Below are positions 52,052 to 63,706 of a stretch of 64,000 nucleotides of DNA, in pieces. Below the pieces are notes generated by a model. It saw nothing but the letters and a program-made list of their open reading frames with translations, was not told where the DNA came from and did no database searches. Source of the DNA: Pelodera strongyloides (taxonomy: Eukaryota; Nematoda; Chromadorea; Rhabditida; Rhabditidae); assembly GCA_036852015.1 (NCBI GenBank), contig JAANDG010000327.1:62001-126000 (forward strand). Direction: 5' to 3'. Position 1 is the stretch's first letter. Every line of letters begins with the position of its first letter. The translations under genes were made by a program, and so were the position numbers.

Positions 52052-52240
52052 TATTTTTACGCTACAAGAGCGTGCACCTTTATTCAAGGTGGGTCAAGTT
52101 CAAATTCAAAGTTTTTGCTTAGGAACTTGTAACATGTTCCGCAGAGGTCCTGAGCAGTAGGCGACGAGATCCAGATGACAAATTGCTCGACGTCTTCGGA
52201 TATATTGTCTAATACTTGTATGACTTCGTCAACCTGTTCC
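52052..52240 (-). repeat. Dispersed peptide-coding repeat, copy 2
   Basis: Minus strand reads SEDVEQFVIWISSPTAQD, LCGTCYKFLSKNFEFELDPP, stop, then TGAATAAAGGTGCACGCTC; homologous to 21236-21393. The relic receptor at 36.5 kb lacks it at the matching intron, so it inserted here separately. Confidence 0.65.
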
Positions 52241-53149
52241 CGATACACTATTACTACATTCGGCTAAAAACTACGGTACTAAGAAGTCATGACAGTGTAC
52301 ATAGAAGTAAGCTCAGTGACAATACAGGTAATTTGTGAGATGCGCACGTATAAATATCAACTTACACCGAGTGCCTTCACATTTTCCTCCAACTGAAAAC
52401 GTATACTCAAACTGTACTTTCGTTGATCATAGGCCACTTTGAGCTTGTTCATGCGTCGATTATTAGCTCTGTACATGTAGATAAACGCCTAAGCAAATTT
52501 ATTTTTATGCATTGTATAAAGTTACTTGGACGGGAAACACATATGCGCGATAATTGCGCCATCTATGCGCGAAATTTGATTCACCGCTCAGCACTTTCTT
52601 TAGCGTATATGTCGCTATAGGTACCAAGCTATTAGTAGTGACATAAGTTTAGCTTTAGAGGTGCAACCTTGAGGTGTTCGTTCCCATCAATAAATTCATT
52701 ATCCAAATACTATCTTAGAAGTTAGGGCATGAAATTATCAAATTAAAACAACCTACAATCAAACTGATAATAGAGCCTGCAGCCGCAATTGGTACATGTG
52801 TTACGGCAAAAAGCTCAACGTTTTCAGCTGCATCTAAATGCTGATTTAGAGATTTTCTTACATTTTTCTCTCTTTCACTCTCGTCTCTCTAGTGTCTCTC
52901 GTCTCTCCCTCCCTCCCACCCTCTCTCTAACAAAGTCTCAATGGATAAAAAAATCCGAGTTGCCAAAGCAAGTTAGCTAAATTAATTATGACTATAAAAC
53001 TTACACCTCATAAAGTTGAAGCACATAAACGCGTTGATTACAACTTGTAAAATAAAGAGCGTGAAGAATATCCATGCTCTGCTGCGTTGTTCATAATCTC
53101 TGATGAAATATGTAGCAAAAGCCTGAGAATGAAGGGAGTAGTATTTAAT

Positions 53150-53205
53150 ATATTATATATATATTATATATATATATATATATTAATATATAATATATAT
53201 GGATA
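53150..53205. repeat. (TA)n tract
   Basis: Alternating TA/ATAT repeat in an intron of the receptor gene. Confidence 0.9.
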
Positions 53206-54371
53206 ATAAGTGTCATATCGCATCAGATAGCTTGTCATGCTTTCCACATACATAATATAGATTTAACGCGAGCTTGACACTTGGCTTGGCATTGGCTTCC
53301 ATGATTTACTGATGGTTTTGATTTCTTATAACTATAACCTACCCTTTCCATAACCATACTTATTATCAGCGTAATTACGCTACCGATAACATAACACCGA
53401 CAGTAACATATTGCAATTAACAAGTTATCAACGATAGTGGATTCTAAAACAAATAAACAGGAAATTAAAATGATTCACAATTGGTTATTTGGCAATACGA
53501 GAAATGTTGAATGTTACTGGCCTGGCAGATTAAAATAACTGAATTCGTTTAATTTTAATACCGTACATTGAGTTAAACTATTACGTTTGTTACCAAAAGA
53601 AGCGGTATGTTAACTTGAACTTTTTCATCTCGGAAAAAAACTCGATCGCCGCGGTTCCATGCTAATTCCTCACTAACTATTACGAGATGCGATTCCGAGA
53701 TGGAAAAGATAAGTTAAGACCTAACCCACAACTTACCATATAATTTAAACACGTTATATTGATATAGGTACAGAGTCAACCGGCCATATTGTTGTAAATA
53801 ATGACCAGAAACAAATACAAGGAATAATCGCATTAAATTTCGATGAAACGTTGCCTTAGTCCATAAAATATAGATAAAAATCCATTGAAACATTAGCGAG
53901 ACGAGTAAAAAGGATAATTCAACAGCCTCGATTGCATGCAGTAAGATTATATTTAGCGTTCCGTTAAATGTACTTGCATCGACGAATATAATTAATAATA
54001 TTTTTGTCCCTGACGCGTTATAGATCATGGTTTTAGGAGAGATACCTGAAATATGTGGAGTATCGTAAGAACTTTGCCAAGAAAATTTTTTGGACGATTT
54101 CGTTGGGAAAGACGCAAATGTAAGGCATTAGAGTTGCATCACTGACGAAGCTTGGCGTGCAAGCCGCGTAACAACGGCGTGCAGCGTGCCTTTGGCGACG
54201 TGGTGGCGTGCAAAAATGCACGCGGAATGGGAATTGTGTCCAACATGCACGCCGTACGGCCGTACTCACGCCGCCAGCACGCGAAAAGCCCGGGCCGAAG
54301 TGATAAACATCAGTCTCGGTTTTTGCTTAACAAGTACTAGGGTACTAGGCTAGTATAATAACAATATTAAA

Positions 54372-54527
54372 GCGAAATACTGCCGGTTTTTGAAACACAT
54401 CGAGTTTGCATTCTTATGCAGCTCATGCAAATAAATTAGAACAAAAAATCGAGCTAAAGTAACTTAACATAAATACGCAAGAATTCACTTGTCCACGATG
54501 CGTTTCAACAACCGGCCGATATTTCGC
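54372..54527. mobile_element. TTAA MITE, family A
   Basis: AGCGAAATACTGCCGGTTTT left, CCGGCCGATATTTCGCT right, TTAA both sides, with small internal deletions. Confidence 0.85.
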
Positions 54528-54842
54528 TTTAAGATGCATCCATCAAAAATCATACAGAAAATAAATAAATACATAAATAATACAGTAAAAACCAGGTACA
54601 TCAGCTATATTTCGGTGTGAATGGTTTATATTATCTATATAGAAATAGAACATCCAAACCTGTGACCGCCCGTGAAACTTGAAAAATGATAGAACAAATT
54701 TCCTGTTGAACTTGTGTGATTTCCGGCACTGTAGTGAAGAAAACAAATTAGTTATTTGGTAATCAAGAATCCTTACATTATAATGGCTTTTCGAGCGCAA
54801 GTTAAGCTAGAAACTCTAGTTTACTTCAATTGAGAGTAAAAG

Positions 54843-54877
<35 letters not shown>

Positions 54878-55375
54878 GGAATAACGAGATCATTGACTTT
54901 TTTAAAATCATCTCCCCGCATAATAAGAACACAGGTACATAAAACATGCACATGCAGGGAAAATGCAAAAACCATGTTCCATGAAATAACACTGCAGCAA
55001 TTTGCACCCTGTTTTATTCACACCTGCCATGTTAGAAATACCAAAGGCTGACTTTAATGTTTTCTATATTGATAACATTTCGTAGAAAGGGCAGATTCTA
55101 CAGTAGTATACACGAATATAAGTGAAATCACGAATATGAGTCTAAATTTAGATTGGGTGGTTGTATAAGCTAACTATCTAATTTTAAGTAATTGAGGTAC
55201 GGTAACGCCTGGGGTCGCCTATCATAATGTACATAAGCGAAAATTAAAAAATAAAGATTATGTTGCATGATTAATACATGAAATAAATGCAATACTACTT
55301 GAAATGAAACAAACACTTTTTTCTGAGGCAGCAGCAGGCTCCAGCCACCTGGCTCGTACACATCACACATTTTAA

Positions 55376-55538
55376 AGCGAAATGCCAGGATCTTTGGAAA
55401 ATTTGCATATGATAAGCAAATCCTATGTATCCTATGCTAATTTTGCGCGATTGCCGTGGACGATCGCGCAAAATTAGCATAGGATACATAGGATTTGCTT
55501 ATCATATGCAAATTTTCCAAAGGGGCTAGCATTTCGCT
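55376..55538. mobile_element. TTAA palindromic MITE, family E
   Basis: AGCGAAATGCCAGGATCTTT left, GGGGCTAGCATTTCGCT right; near-perfect palindrome around GATTGCCGTGGACGATCG; TTAA at both sides. Confidence 0.9.
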
Positions 55539-56720
55539 TTAAACATACAAATGCAATAAAATATAAAACGCGGAAATTAGCATATGTCCTTGGACTAAAG
55601 AGGAAAATAATTAACTCACCCGTAATAAACCTGATTTTTTTGATAGTTCTTTGATCTGCGGATCAGCTGCTTACTTTTTTTGGTAACGTCAAATTTCGTA
55701 TATATGGAACTCTTACACGACATAATGAAATGACTGTATGGCAGGTGGTAAAGCTAATTCATAACGGATACTCGCCTACGAAAATTGCACTGTGTGAGCC
55801 CCTTCAGAATTTTGCAGCGATGTACTGTACCTGTGATATATATATATATACTGTATATAAGTTCTCGAGCTCAGCGCAGGTGTGCCGCGCGCAACGGTAA
55901 CAACACAGTGGACAACGGGATACATCACAAATTCCACATTTTGGTGTGGCATGTGTGCCATAGTTGCGCCACAAGTGGCCTTAGGTGGACTATGACTGCG
56001 CTAAGCGAGAATGCAAGTCTTTCAAAATCCCCTGGCGCAAATTCACACTCAGCGTTTTTTATTTTTGAGAACGTTTTGGAATCCAATGACCGATGAGACA
56101 ACTTTTGTTGAGTTGCACGTGAACTTCAACATCGAACAAATCTAAAAATTACCGCAGTAATCAGTTTACATTACGCATTCACCATTACCATTTGATAGTG
56201 ACATAAAAGCCAAAAATAAATAAATTTTAGAAAAAATAGGCCAATTTTTTTGTGCTTGGGTGTGAACGGTGTATCAACGAGGCAACTGCCTCATCAAAGG
56301 TGTGCCATTTTGCCGCCGCGCGCGATTTTCAGCATTAGGTGAGCCGCACAACCGAATTGGGTTTATTTATCAGTGCTATCAAGGAAACAACTAATTAAAC
56401 TGAACAGAGTGATATTCGAACCAAATAAAAACAGTCTTTTACGCGCCTTTTCCAGACAAAAATAGCCAAGAGGCAGGTGAAAATATTATTTGTTCAGTTC
56501 AATTACAGGTACATGTGTAATGTTTTAGATGCAAAAATACCGCAATATTATTCAATTAAACGCAGTACACATGTGTGGGCTACCCGTGTTCATTAGTTTA
56601 TTTATGAATTTGTGAAAAGTTGAGTATATTCACAAAACATGCGTGAGCAAAAATTTGCTCACAAAAACTGTAAATGACATAGAAATACTGATTTACAAAT
56701 GGAATCATTTTTGCCCTGTT

Positions 56721-56826
56721 CCGGACCAGTTCTATTCTTGGTTTCGGACCTGTTTCGGACCAGTTCCATTCTTGGTTTCGGACCTGTTTCTGGCGAGTTC
56801 TATTCTTGGTTTCGGACCTGATTCGG
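56721..56826. repeat. Three-copy tandem repeat, about 34 bp
   Basis: TTCTATTCTTGGTTTCGGAC with CTGTTTCGGACCAG repeated three times with substitutions. Confidence 0.85.
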
Positions 56827-56967
56827 ACCAATACTATACATTAGCTCACTTATAACCGGTTTTGTTTGTTATGGATATATGCATGTTGTGAATGTACATA
56901 TGAGGGTATGTGTGTATATATGAGTGTATGTATGAGTGTATATATGAGTGCACATATGAGTATACCA

Positions 56968-57358
56968 GCCGTTCGAAGAGCCCTACGGGCTCTCCTCCGA
57001 CTGGAGGAATCGGCCTTCGGCCGATTTTACCCTATTTACAACATTCACACGTATACAAAATCATTTATGATTGGGGAAACGTATAATGTGAGTCTGGATC
57101 TCCATTCGACTAATGGTACCATGCAAATTTGTCATTAAAGGTGCTCTATGTATAGCAGCGGATTCTTGTATCTAGCATAGCTCAACAGGTAGAGCGTTGG
57201 ACTGTGAATCGAGATATTGTGTGCTGTGGGTTCGAATCTCACCGGCGACAAAGTTTTTGTATGCTGTTTCGATTGAAGAATTTTCTTTATGAAGGGATTT
57301 CGTTGTGCACATAAAAACAAACCCGTGACAAACTCTTCTCCTTTATATAATAAGATAT
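56968..57358 (+). mobile_element. Composite two-hairpin, tRNA-like element, copy 2
   Basis: Head stems GAAGAGCCCTACGGGCTCTC and AATCGGCCTTCGGCCGATTT, spacer with GGGGAAACGTATAATGTGAG and CCATGCAAATTTG, tRNA-like domain at 57172-57250 (TAGCTCAACAGGTAGAG, TTGGACTGTGAATC, GGGTTCGAATC), tail to CTCCTTTATATAATAAGAT. Collinear with 30547-30089. Confidence 0.75.
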
Positions 57359-58487
57359 ATATGTGTGTGTTTATATGGGTGTTCATGCGAATGTGTGTGT
57401 TTGAGTGTGTGGGCGTGTGTGCGTGTATGTGTGCCTAAGAGAAAAACAAAATATTACTATTACCAAACATCTGATTTTCATCTCCCCCTCACATATTACA
57501 CTCCCTACAGTCCTTTGCCAGGCCTTCAGTAGTCATGCATTCTCCCACACTGGGTGACTTTCCCTCAGTAGGCGAATTCCTCTTTATCTCTCTCTCTCTC
57601 TATCTCTCCCTCTCACTCTCCCTCTCCCTCTCTCTCTCCCCCATCTCTCCATCTCTCTCTCCCTCACTCTCTGATGAAGTGCTTCTGTTTAATCGTCAAA
57701 CAAGAGCACTCATTGCGCGGTAAAGTCCCCCTGAAGCGCAGAAGACAGACCAAAGTAGAAGACGCGCCCATGAGAATATTTACATATCTGTGTGACTTGA
57801 CTAATTTGCATATGCGGTGTTGACCTAACACTCTCTCACTCTTCCTCTCCCTCACTCTCTGGCCATTTCTTTCACACTCTCCACAAAGATATTTCTCTAA
57901 TTGCGCTCCGTGTTTTTGTGCCGGAAATATAGTGGACACGAAAATTTATGGAAATGAAGTTGTCGTATAAGTTTCAAGACCACGAGCCATGCCGTTTTAA
58001 AGTCAATGACACTCGGAAACTGCTAATACATACAGATCGGTATTTGTCGAAAGGGATGTCGCTACTTAGTTTCGCCGTAAATCGGTTTTGTCGGATAAAA
58101 CTGTCTTCTACAATTCATTGGTTGTTTTAAACCTACGACCATAAATAGTCCCCATCCCTCAAGAATTTAGCACATATACCATTTCTGTGGTTTCTCCAGC
58201 TCCGAGGTTCAGGACTTAATTCCCCCTGCTGATGCGCCGGGAGCCCGTTTAGAGGGGAGATTAAGGCCTGCGGGTTTGCGGGCCCGCTCTCAGGTGTAAG
58301 GCCTGCGGACCCGCTGGCCACCGGATGGTAGTCTCGTGGGAAGACCTACTGATAGAGAATTAATTAGAATAGAAGCTGGAACGAGACCTGAGAAAAATCT
58401 AAGACTTCAGTCAACAGAAACGATATGTGATCATTGGTTAGTGGCAAGAAAACAATTTTCTTATTGTGAATTGGTTATAAGTTATAA
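57359..58487. other. Intergenic, low complexity
   Basis: TGTGTGTG-rich 57360-57440, CT-rich 57577-57672 and 57830-57870, and a GC-rich stretch 58195-58330 with repeated AAGGCCTGCGG. No gene supported. Confidence 0.4.
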
Positions 58488-58632
58488 GGATCGAGTACAC
58501 CAGCATACTTATGCAGCTCATGCAATAAATTAGAATAAAAATCGAGCTAATTCGAGCAAATTAGCATCAATACGTAACACAATTCAGTTTTCCACGATGA
58601 GTTTCAAAAACCGGCCAATATTTCGCTTTAAT
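58488..58632. mobile_element. TTAA MITE, family A, left end missing
   Basis: Starts inside the element (ATCGAGTACACCAGC) and ends CCGGCCAATATTTCGCTTTAA. Confidence 0.8.
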
Positions 58633-59219
58633 TGCGCTCATTCAGCCAAATGTAAAGTTACAGGTTACAGTTTCACAGGAATCATCGTAATACGTAAACT
58701 CCGTTGTAGTGTAGCAAATAGCAAACCTATCATTCACTTCACCTGCAAACTACTTCTCTCTATGGTGCACCTTAGCCAAGAGACACCCTATATTGGAGCT
58801 ACCTTCAGCCAAACACCTTACCTAGTAACTGGAGAGAATTATCACGAATCAATACAATGTAGTCTACTCCCAAAACACATGCCTCAGGCTTAGTGTTATG
58901 CCTTTTTCCCCAGTGAACATTTTCAGAACCTAAAGGCCCACATATAGTTAAGAGTAGATCCCCAAAAATATAAGTTGATGTTTTTCAGCAAAATATTCCC
59001 TCAACCCTGTATCTTCCAGAAACTCCTCTCTCTCTTCGTAACAACTATTCCAAAACGTGTCGGCCTTGAGGGTGTGGTGGTGGTGGTGCCGTGTATTTGT
59101 ATGCTCGAAACAGCTCCAGGCTCTTTCTTGGACACTGGCTCAGCACTCCAAAAGTCATAAAGAGAAACAAGGCGAGAGAGAGAGGGACGGAGAGATAGAG
59201 AGAGAAGAGAGAAACAGTT

Positions 59220-59250
<31 letters not shown>

Positions 59251-62200
59251 AAACCCAAATTAGTGTATTCTATTAATAGGTCCCAAATTTTCCGAGGTCT
59301 TAGCCCCTTGTCCCAGACTAACAATCCGCAATGTAAAAAAAAAACAGACTCCAGGAAACGTTACGACAGCAAATTCTTATTTCAACAGACAAGGACGTTG
59401 CAAAAGTGAACTAGACTACTAGGCCCTTGAAATGGGCCTGTGCGCAATTTCTAATGATTTTCGCACTCAAGACTAGAACATTCTTGTCTGCTTATGATTC
59501 GAACTATAGAGGAAATGCGATTTTTTCACGTTGCAAAAGAAGCTTCTGAAAAGCAATGGGCGAAGTTATTGTTTATCTAAGCTAATACCGTACCCATATA
59601 ACATCCGGTTTTTGAAACTATGTGGACGCTATATTCCCATGTAGTGTTACTGCATGACACATCGCGATGTTTTTTCAACAACCGGCTGTTATATGGGTAC
59701 GATATTAGACTTTTCTTGACAGCACGTTTTTTGAAAACATGGTAACAGAGTTGTCCTTCATACGTTTCAAAAGCTGCCGTTACACCAACGGGTGATCTAG
59801 TTGCATTTCTTTCCTCATGTTGCCCAATAAGGCACCCCTCCTTTCCCCATCTCCCGTGATTTCAACCCCGTGCGTTCTCGTCCCTATTCCTTTCCACCTG
59901 ACTTACACCCGGGCGCGCTCGCCGCGTAAAACTGTCACCGGGCGTTCGAGCGGGCCGTCTCCAGGAACGTATGCATCCCCAAAAGACGAAATCGACCAGT
60001 TTCATTCACAAAAAACCACATCTTGACGGCTCAATGAATTCTGGGACCAAGAAAGAAACACTGCGCGTCCAAACCTTGTGGTGATAAAAAAATCTATGCA
60101 ATATAATAAATAAATAAATGTATGGTGTAAAAATGGCGCCCAACTGAAAACAAACGGAATAGTCACAAGCTTTTGAGAACCAGAAACATAAAGTATCAAG
60201 CAAAGAAATGTATATCAATTCGGTATTTTTTTGGGGAAATGAAAACGAGTTATATAGCGCAAGCGGCTAACAAGAAATTAATGTAGAAGCCGGGTTTCCA
60301 GATTTTTCTATTTCATTAAAGAATAATAACACGTGGTTGAGAAAAGCATGCAGTGGAGTCCATTTCTATGCAATATGTGCAAATTTGTGCGACCCTGTGC
60401 TTTTTCATCACACAACGAATGGCACGCAATTATAAAAAAAAAACACATGGGATACTTTACAGTTAGTTGTCTAGCATTTCTTTCAAAACCATGCACATCG
60501 CCATTCCTAGATGTGCTCTTTTGTGCCATCACATTTATTGATAATATGTCTAAGTGGTTCCGGTTTCTTGTTTGAAAAGAGCTTCCTGTTTGAGATCGAA
60601 TGCAAAAGTGGGCCCGATCTATTTGAAATGATCCGTGAAAAAAGCACAAGTGATCCCATCAAGTGTATGCCTAGTCGGCCGCTTTAAACAATCGACCGCG
60701 CCTCCGGGAATAGTACTCGAATAGCAACGATCTATAACGAAGAAAGGGCATGTGACTCAGTCTGCAAGAATTTTCCGCTTCCGCTAAAGACTACGCGTAC
60801 ACGGAAAGGTTTACTTTTGACATAGTGATGTTGATCTTTAGTCAGACAAACTGCAACTGTTGATTAGCCTCCGGTTTCGCGCAACATGGAACGTTTATAA
60901 AGCTCAACGTGTGTCGTTCCTTGGTCTCATTAGAGGTACAGTGTTGATGTTGCTAAAACTTCTTTTCCAAGCTGCGCGTATCTTGAACATTCTATATTAT
61001 TGTTTATTGTAAGACGTGATGTAGAGTTACAACGATATGAGCGATTATTTCTATTAGTTCCATTATGAGCTATTATTTCTTATATGTGACTCAGTCCGCA
61101 AGAATTTTCCGCTTCCGCTTATACAGACACAAACCATATAATCTTCATCAAGAAGGAAATCCGTTTGTGTTTTATGATACATCAGCTGAAACTTAGAGGC
61201 CTTTTTAAAGCCACGGCGTACCTCGCCCGTGTAGACACAACGTATTGTTCACATTCATGTTCTTCTGTACAAGACGAAATATATCATTCAAATATGAGCT
61301 ATTATTTCTTACCCTGCCAAGAGAACACGGTTAATCAACGGAAGTGTCTTACATTATTAAATGAGTTAATTCAATGCTGTCTTCTTCTTCTTTTGTGCTT
61401 CAATTGGAAACCAACAAGCAGTTGGAGTTACTCCGAGAAAACCATTGTCTCCCAGTTGTTTACTACTGTAATTCGAGCTTCATGTCTTGACGAGAGAGAG
61501 AGAGAGTGAGAGAGAGAGACAGAGATGAGGTTACAGAGAGAAGTCTTACACCGCTTGTTCCAAGCTATATTTGACCAGCGTGCGCCACCTTTGCGATCTC
61601 TCCCTCTCTCGCTCTCCCTCTCTAACCTCTCTCCCTAAATATTCCGCAATCTGTCTTCTTATCTCTCCTAAACGTTCCCTGGGACAATGTCCCCCAGTCC
61701 TTCAGAGAAAAGAGGCGTGGCCCTAAATGAGTCCCAAATCCTGAAGGTGCAGGCCTTCAGTCCTCCCTCTCACTCCAGGAACACATCAACAGAAACTCGC
61801 AAAACACTGATACTCTCTATTTTCGGGAGAATCCTCCCAGTTGTTGTTAGCGATGGGACTTCCCAGAGCTAAGCCTCATACCCCAGGTGTTATTGGGGGA
61901 ATTTGGTGCTATACTTGCGCCCACTTACTTCTTGGTGTCCACATTTCTTTCGTGTATGTTCACTGTGCCGCCTAACGGCGCTTTCACTTGGCACTGTACT
62001 GTGTTTAATTGAAAAGCTACAGTAACCTGACGATGGCAAGAATGCAAGTGCATTGGTTAATCCGTTTCAAAATCCGAGCTTTTGGTTCATTCAATAAATC
62101 TTCATCATACGATCATACCCAACTTGGCGGTAACCGCTAGCTCTCTCTCTCCCTCTCTCTCTCTCTCTTCCTCTCTCTCTCTCTCCCTCTCTCTCGCTCT

Positions 62201-62882
62201 CTCCCTCTTCATAGAGCTTGCGACCATACACTTCTTGTGCATGTTAGCCACTTATTTTTGCGTCAATTTCAAAAGCCCATTTTGAATAAGGCGTTGTGAT
62301 TTTCCAAACGTTTTAGACTTTTGGGAAATATTTTGAGCTTTTTCATTTCAACACAGAATGTATGACATGTGGTTTTCACACGTATTCTTCATATCTGCAT
62401 TTCCAAGCACTATACGCAAATTTTCTATGCCCGCAGTTGTCCAGCATACGTTGCACAAATAATGTAAGCGTTGGTATCCGCTGCTACCAGCGGTACATTG
62501 AGTTGCTAAGATAAGATTTAAGGTGTCAGGTATAAGTTACCGTCCGCTATGTTTGTTTTCAAAACCATGTGAATTTCATCTCCTTCATTTCGATTAGAAC
62601 AACAGACTCTCTAAATATTTTTAAAATCTTTTTAATAACTTTTCTTCGCTTCGACATTTTGAAAACAATCGCTTCGACGTCCTCTTCCTAAAACCTTTTT
62701 TTTATGAATTTGTATGTTCAATTTCAATGAATTCTGTATTCGTTTTGGTTGTTTTTACTTTGTAATCACATAATTTGAATATATTACAACAGAATTCAGC
62801 TTTCAGGGGCTGTTTTGTGTTAATTCGATCGAGAGAGGCGTTTTTATACTCATTCCTAGAGTGATCCGACCCACTGAAAATT
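58633..62882. other. Intergenic, repeats only
   Basis: Contains (GA)n at 59172-59251, an inverted-repeat element at 59583-59707 (TAATACCGTACCCATATAAC and complement), a direct repeat of about 40 bp (ATGTGACTCAGTCYGCAAGA, then ATTTTCCGCTTCCGCT) at 60750 and 61084, (GA)n/(CT)n at 61490-61630, and (CT)n at 62139-62212. No coding region supported. Confidence 0.45.
59583..59707. mobile_element. Inverted-repeat element, CCGG type
   Basis: TAATACCGTACCCATATAAC and CCGGTTTTTGAAAC on the left pair with the right end ACCGGCTGTTATATGGGTAC then GATATTA. The inner part recalls family A but the outer termini differ. Confidence 0.65.
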
Positions 62883-63706
62883 ATGCGGCTGATCGTTCTT
62901 TTTGTCGGCCTGCTGGCAGTTGCCCTTGTTAGCGCTGAGACTGATGTGAAGACTAAGGTAAGATATATTATTACAGTAATATTTATATTACTCTTAATAA
63001 TTAGAATTAGACTTATTAAAGCAATTTGCATGACTTTGAGCTCTGAAACTGATGTGAAGACCAAGGTGAAGGATGTAAGCGCATTACCTTGCAGCTGCAG
63101 CTCATGAACTTATGAACTACGACATGGTGTAGACGAAAATTGCTTGATACGATGTAAACCATGAAACTTAACGCGAAGCTTTGCACTATGGTCCGTTGAT
63201 GTGCGCCAGTGGTGCGCCATTTGTTTACAATTCCACTTGGCGCCCCCACATAACACCCCCTGGCGCACATAGAATCTGAAGAAATATTCAATAGGTTATA
63301 AAAATAAGGTTATCGGTATTTAGCAGCAATTCTGAATATTTTATTTGCTATTCATACAACACTGTTTTCTTTCCATTAGCATTAGGTACAATAAGTGGCT
63401 ATCCTTAGTGGCTAATCGTTTTATAAATATGCATTCTGTGCAAATGACATAGCCTATCGTAGTTTTTGACACCCGCACTGGACGACCATGCAGCTCATGA
63501 ACTTATGAAATACGATATAGTGTAGACGAAAATGCTTGATACGATGTAAACCATGACACATTTATCTGGAGATAAACAATGCATACTTCTAAAACATAAC
63601 TTTCAATATGACGATTTAGCATGTGAAGTTGGAAGTTAAGTCCACCACTGCCACGGAAGTCCCTACAACTGAGGCCACAGTAGAGAAGAAGGAGGAAATT
63701 GTTGAG
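62883..63706 (+). CDS. Small secreted protein, 3' part outside window
   Basis: Exon 62883-62957 encodes a clear signal peptide (MRLIVLFVGLLAVALVSAE) followed by TDVKTK. Exon 63620-63706, phase 0 at both ends, continues with VKLEVKSTTATEVPTTEATV and EKKEEIVE, and ends on a GTACTG donor; further exons are expected beyond 64000. The Thr/Val/Glu-rich mature part suggests an extracellular or cuticle-associated peptide; no family is recognised. A second ETDVKTK-encoding stretch at 63047-63067 lies in the intron with no in-phase acceptor and is probably a decayed exon duplicate. Confidence 0.65.
63097..63557. repeat. Direct duplication in the first intron of the secreted-protein gene
   Basis: A segment of about 70 bp (GCAGCTCATGAACTTATGAA to CGATGTAAACCATGA) occurs at 63097-63167 and 63489-63557. 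Confidence 0.9.

Larger units (their letters stand above)
51274..54028 (-). pseudogene. SRE-class serpentine receptor, one 4-base deletion
   Basis: Seven-pass chemosensory-type GPCR of a nematode-specific family, expected in sensory-neuron membranes. Exons on the minus strand: 54028-53737, 53443-53343, 53122-53005, 52833-52757, 52488-52366, 51985-51850, 51463-51274; all phases fit, about 347 residues, normal for the family. Landmarks: TM1 region then WTKATFHRNLMRLFLVF; MVMER joined to AFATYFIRDYEQR (the ERxFAxYFIxDYE signature); YDQRKYSLSIRFQLEENVKAL; PFLVFDINSMAGQL; and YTIEPWRNEFLRVLRK at the C-terminus. Exon 6 lacks four bases (around 51951) that the relic at 36559-37490 retains. This shifts frame inside a membrane helix, so the gene is broken unless the deletion is a sequence error. 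The intron after exon 5 holds a dispersed repeat. Confidence 0.85.
54029..56720. other. Repeat-rich intergenic region
   Basis: Contains a GC-rich stretch 54140-54300, a family A MITE at 54372-54527 (TTAA flanks), (GA)n at 54846-54876, a family E palindrome at 55376-55538 and a short (TA)n at 55838-55855. No supported gene. Confidence 0.5.

Noticed and set aside
57172..57250. Functional tRNA-His gene
   Set aside because: Anticodon and boxes are present but the variable region is enlarged, acceptor pairing is poor and the sequence is part of a longer repeat shared with 30196-30285.
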